DNA from: Talpa occidentalis
Lineage: Eukaryota; Chordata; Mammalia; Eulipotyphla; Talpidae
Reading direction: 5' to 3'
NCBI RefSeq assembly: GCF_014898055.3
Contig: NW_023602073.1
Location: 84,796,678-84,860,677, forward strand
DNA: 64,000 bases
Below are positions 59,660-64,000 of the stretch, piece by piece. The notes below the pieces were generated by a model. The model did no database searches, was not told the origin of the DNA, and worked only from the letters and a program-made list of their open reading frames with translations. Both the position numbers and the translations under genes were made by a program. Within the stretch, counting starts at the first letter, position 1, and every line of letters starts with the position of its first letter.

Positions 59660-59932
59660 TTTTTTAAAGATTTATTTATTTATGCATACAAGAACTTGGG
59701 TACAGGCCAGAGGTGAAGGGGGTGAGAGGATTCACCAGAGACAGTGTGGGGAACAGAACAGGCGGATTGACCAAAATACACTGCTGAGGGGAGCAGTGGG
59801 CGAGTCGAGTGGTCTGCTGTGCCATGTGTGCCACCTCCCTGGCTGGCCAGGGATGGAATTCATGCTGCAGTGGCTGCAGGTAGCTTCATAGTGCTGTGTC
59901 TTAACCCCTTGCACAACCAGGGAGGTCCAACA
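59660..59932 (-). mobile_element. tRNA-derived SINE, older subfamily
   Basis: Antisense SINE with its head at 59932 (TTAACCCCTTGCACAACCAGGGAGG). The exact TSD TTGGTCAATATTA is at 59647-59659 and 59933-59945. Confidence 0.92.
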
Positions 59933-59945
59933 TTGGTCAATATTA

Positions 59946-61329
59946 AAGGAAACTGCCTTTGGTTAGAGAGAATTCATATAAATTGTGTCAGAATTTTCAT
60001 GTCCAAGATGGATGTGTTCTAAGAGCACTCACTAGTAATTTACAGTGCTGAAGTGGGCCTGTTGCCTGGATCCAAGAGCCTACAATTCAGGGACTGTTCA
60101 CCAGTCAGGACTGAAGCTGAGCTGCTTACTGAAGCTGCCTTGCAGCTCCACTTGCACCTCTCTAAGAGTGGGGATCCTGCCTCCCTCCTCACATTCCAGC
60201 GCGCCTGCCTGTGTTATGATCTATGTCTCTCTTCCTCACTGCTTAGTCAAAAGAACAGTTTGATTCCTGTAAATATAACAGAGCATTCTAAATCTGGATG
60301 CTCACCCAGTCCTCCCAGGACAACCTGTGTCCTTATGCATATCATTTGTAGACCCCATGACTCCTGGTATTGATCACTGGCTGGTCAGTAGAGCTACTTT
60401 CTGAAGACTTCTGCCACTCATGAATCATTTCACAATCAGGAAACTTTAAAATTTTTCCTGATATTTGTTTCAGTGAAGACAAACCCAATGTTCTTTTCTT
60501 TTTCTATGTTCTACATTTTTGCCTAGAATGATGTTAATGGTTCTAATCCCTTGCCTAACTGCAGTCTGTCTTTTAGAAGCCATTGAAGTCATTTTTTACT
60601 TAATCTTAGCCAATTGTTTTTTATATTTATATTTAGTCTGATTTTTGGGTAACATTTTGGTTTCACTGCACACTACAACTTAGCTGGATGAGCCATCCTC
60701 TTTAACCACTGAGTCAAAGAGTTCTGCTTGTTATCATAGTGTTTATCTTGCTTCAGTAGAAATAATCTCAGCTCTCCATTTGAGTTGCATTCAATTAGGA
60801 GCAAACATTTACTTTAAATGTTTTTCATTGTGTGTTTTGATTCACAAGTCAACAGGCATTTGACCTAAAACGGAAATGAAAAACATGGTGTTGCCCCACA
60901 GACTCAGAGTATAGGGAACAATGCTCTCCCATATAAGCATATTATCTGTGAATAGTTGGGGTGAGGACACAGAGGAGGAAAGAGACAAACACATATTGGG
61001 ATAAGCAGCCCCAAGTTCCACAGACTTCATAACATAAGGAAGAATATTCATGTTATTAGTATGAAAGAAAATAGCAATAATCTTTGATTCAAAATATACA
61101 GGAAAGCCATCATTGGAGGACACTGCTGTACATATGAATAAGTGGAGCAGTGGGGTCATGTGTATGAGCAAAGACATATAAGTAGCAACACAGGTGGCAT
61201 ATTTAGAGAATGGTGTGACGGTTGATTTGGCTCAACAGAATGTTAGGTGTGGAAGAGCAGTAAGCCAGAGGTAGCAGACCAGGGGCATTTCTACAAATCC
61301 CTAGCATGTAGTGAGTGGCAAGGAGCCAG
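59946..61329. other. Non-coding stretch
   Basis: Positions 60045-60280 are GC-richer, with overlapping plus-strand frames (72 and 106 codons). No homology is recognised. Confidence 0.4.
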
Positions 61330-61560
61330 ACAGTAGAGCCAGGAATATTAGGGTTTGAGTACTGGTTCTGCTACTTACTAACTCTATGACCTCACTTGCT
61401 AAAGAAACTTTACTTGAGCTTCACTTTTACTTTTCTATAAAATGGGAACAAGAAGAAAATCTATTCCACCAGATTGGTGTAAGGATTGCCCGAACTAAAT
61501 GATGCTCAATTCTTTACAAATACTTAATTAATAAGTATTCATATTAAATTCTCAAAATTT
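61330..61560 (+). repeat. MIR SINE
   Basis: Order: AGAGCCAGGAATATTAGGGTTTGAGTACTGGTTCTGCTACTTACTAACTCTATGACCT, CTTTTCTATAAAATGGGAA, GGTGTAAGGATTGCCCGAACTAAATGA. The tRNA-like B-box region is included. Confidence 0.8.
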
Positions 61561-62453
61561 ATCATATGATCTTTTGTCATAGAGAAATTGGACTTGAACA
61601 TTTTGACAAGAGATCAAATCAGTTCAGGATATTAATAATTCCAACTTATTGAATCACTGAACCTAAACCTAAATAGCCTTTGTGACCCTTAATATAGTAA
61701 CTTTGTGAGTAAAGGATATAAAGAAAAATTCAAGACATATGGCTCCATCATTGTAAAACTCTTGATACCTCCAAAAAGTGGAAGGTAAGGGCCACAGGGA
61801 ACAATATCAAAAAAATTTCACTTACTTAGCATTTATAATGGTAATGCTACGTACCTCACAATTATTTCAAAAGTTATGAGAGGTGCCAGTCTCAGTTCTG
61901 TATTAAAACTAACTTTCCATTTGTGGCTATATTTTATGTATAATCTTCCTAACAAATCTAAGCATATAACAAATGCTATATGGATTATGTAATAAAAAGC
62001 ATATTATTTTTCTAGCTGTGCTTTAGTTAGCTAGTATATACTATTCTTTTATATGATAAAAGAGGACTATAAATACAGTCTTTGTCTTTAGAGATAATTT
62101 TGAATACAGTAGCTTCTATTTAAGGTCAATATGAGTTTAGAAAAAGATATTAATATAATTCAATCAGTACTTGTAATTAAAGAGTTTCCTAGAAGGAGGA
62201 ATTTTCTGTATTAAACCAGGAGATTTAGTCACATAGGTGAAGAGACCTGTCAAGAGAAGTCGTGGGAGGTCCCTGGAAGTCCCTCTTCTTTTTTTTTTTT
62301 TGTTTTTTGCTTTTAAGATCACATAGACATGTGCTCACAATCTCAGCTGAGCTAAATTTTAATTTTGTTCCCTAACATATATAAAAAAGAAAGGATGCTT
62401 TGCTATTCAATTATTTCTTTTCTTTTTTTTTTTTCACAAATGTTTGAAGTTTA
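61561..62453. other. Non-coding stretch before the last L1
   Basis: AT-rich, no recognised element. Confidence 0.4.
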
Positions 62454-62454
62454 C

Positions 62455-64000
62455 TTTTTTTTTAATAATAAATTTTATTTTTATATTCCCCATACAATTG
62501 CAGCCCCCCATTCAGACCCCAATCTCTCCCCCCCACCCCTGCCCCTTAAAAGTGTCTCTGGTTCGTAGTTTTTTGTTGATTTTAATTTTCACTTTCTTAT
62601 AGTTATTCGTTTTCCTGGTCCCTTATTTAAGTTTTCTAGATTCCTGCTATGAGTGAGACCATCCGGTATTTTTCTTTTTCTTTTTGGCTTATTTCGCTGA
62701 GCATGATCCCTTCCAGTGCCCTCCATGTTGCTGCAAATTGCATGTGTTTATCTTTTTTGAATGCTGAGTAATATTCCATGGTATATATGTACCACATCTT
62801 CTTGATCCAGTCATCTATTTTTGGGCATTTGGGTTGTTTCCAAAGCTTAGCTATTGTAAACAGTGCTGCTATAAACAAAGGGGTGCAGGTGTTCTTTGGA
62901 ATTGATGTTTCTGTGTCCTTTGGGTAAATACCTAGGAGTGGAATTGCTGGATCATATGGAAGCTCTATGTTTAGTAGGTCCAGAAATCTCCACACAGCTC
63001 TCCACAGTGGTTGGACCAGTTTGCACTCCCACCAACAGTGCAGAAGAGTTCCTTTTTCTCCACACCCTCGCCAACATTTGTTGTTGCTAGTTTTTTTAAT
63101 ATGTGCCATTCTCACTGGTGTAAGATGGTATCTCATGGTAGTTTTGATTTGCATTTCCCTGATGACAAGTGATGTTGAACATTTTTTCATATGCCTGTTG
63201 GCCATTTGCATTTCCTCTTCAGAGAAGTTTCTTTTTAGCTCTTTTGCCCATTTTTTGACTGGATTATTTTCTTTGTTGTTGTTAAGTCTCATCAGCTCTT
63301 TGCAGATTTTTGTGATCAGTCCTTTATCATTAGTGTTGGGTGCAAAAATGTTCTCCCAGTTGGTGGGGTTTCTCTTTGTTTTTGTTATTGTCTCTTTTGC
63401 TGTGCAGAAGCTCTTTAATTTGATGTAGTCCCAGCTGTTGATCTTTGCCTTCACTATCACTGCTTTGGGTGATGTGTCTGTAAAGATGTCTTTGATGTGC
63501 AAATCACGTAGTGTTTCGCCTATATTTCCTTCTATATATTTTATGGTTTCAGGTCTTATGTCTAGTTCTTTAATCCATTTTGAGTTGATTTTTGTGTATG
63601 GTGTGAGGTAGTGGTCAAGCTTCATTCTTTTGCATGTAGCGACCCAGTTTTCCCAGCACCATTTATTGAACAAACTTTCTTTGCTCCAATGCATAGTCTT
63701 TGCTCCTTTGTCAAATACTAGTTGACCATAAATCTGTGGGTTTATTTCTGGATTTTCTATTCGATTCCATTGGTCTGTATGTCTGTTCTTGTTCCAATAC
63801 CATGCAGTTTTGATGATTATGGCTTTGTAGTAGAGTTTGAAGTCTGGGAGTGTGATGCCTCCATTCCCTTTTTTTTTTCAGGAGAGCTTTGGCTATTCAG
63901 GGTTTTTTGTGATTCCATATGAATTTCATCAATAATTGTTCTATTTCTTTGAAGAATGACATTGAAATTTTGATTGGAATAGCATTGAATCTGTATATTG
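62455..64000 (-). mobile_element. Young L1, antisense, runs off the window
   Basis: It starts with a T-run (62455-62463, the A-tail), then the 3'UTR complement (C-rich at 62503-62546), then ORF2 read leftwards. It is very close in sequence to the L1s at 276 and 20031. The 5' end and partner TSD lie beyond 64000, so truncation cannot be judged. Confidence 0.93.
62636..64000 (-). pseudogene. L1 ORF2 C-terminal part, broken, partial
   Basis: From the natural stop at 62636-62638 the frame is open to beyond the methionine at 63694, covering the cysteine-rich end ([18 protein letters not shown]) and upstream linker. Further upstream it is broken in an A-rich run (T's at about 63869-63878), whose length is out of frame with the full-length copy. 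It also has a TGA at 63897-63899. The same TGA occurs in the L1 at 276-3847. The RT domain would follow beyond the window edge. Confidence 0.9.

Noticed and set aside
1..64000. CRISPR arrays, operons, phage or bacterial systems
   Set aside because: There are no regularly spaced repeats with unique spacers, no ribosome-binding-site-spaced genes and no bacterial coding density. The sequence is mammalian.

Overview
This window looks like a gene desert from a placental mammal. I found no host protein-coding exon structure, no intact host gene and no RNA gene. The sequence is AT-rich and full of retrotransposons. The content suggests a bat: young L1 LINEs sit beside many copies of a tRNA-derived SINE with a tail of the form TGTATAAATAAATAAATCTT. 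The older SINE variant resembles, from memory, Rhin-1-type SINEs of horseshoe and leaf-nosed bats and their relatives (Yinpterochiroptera). The mammal and L1 calls are secure; the bat assignment is an inference at about 0.5.

Layout. Positions 64-4781 hold a 5'-truncated plus-strand L1 (80-275 and 3866-4767) split by a second, minus-strand, 5'-truncated L1 (276-3847). Both insertions still show target-site duplications (TSDs). From 4782 to 20015 the window is mostly unique or very old sequence with five SINE insertions, microsatellites, one MIR and one unrecognised coding-like remnant. A full-length L1 lies at 20031-26433. It has a 5'UTR, ORF1, ORF2, a 3'UTR and a tail with three poly(A) runs, between matching TSDs. 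ORF1 carries one frameshift and ORF2 two, so it is not autonomously competent as read.

Positions 26445-62450 alternate old L1 fragments, MIRs, MER20-like DNA transposon pieces, one or two LTR-like stretches and twelve more SINEs (one a micro-insertion of about 33 bp, one pair nested). The window ends inside another young minus-strand L1 (62455-64000).

No genes work together here as a pathway. The only machinery is retrotransposition. L1 ORF2p (endonuclease plus reverse transcriptase) probably also mobilised the SINEs, because most SINEs have 8-20 bp TSDs and A-rich tails. I found no evidence of a new biological system. The most informative signals are insertion structures: serial 3' transduction by the full-length L1, L1-in-L1 and SINE-in-SINE nesting, apparent SINE 3' transduction, and local template-switch scars.
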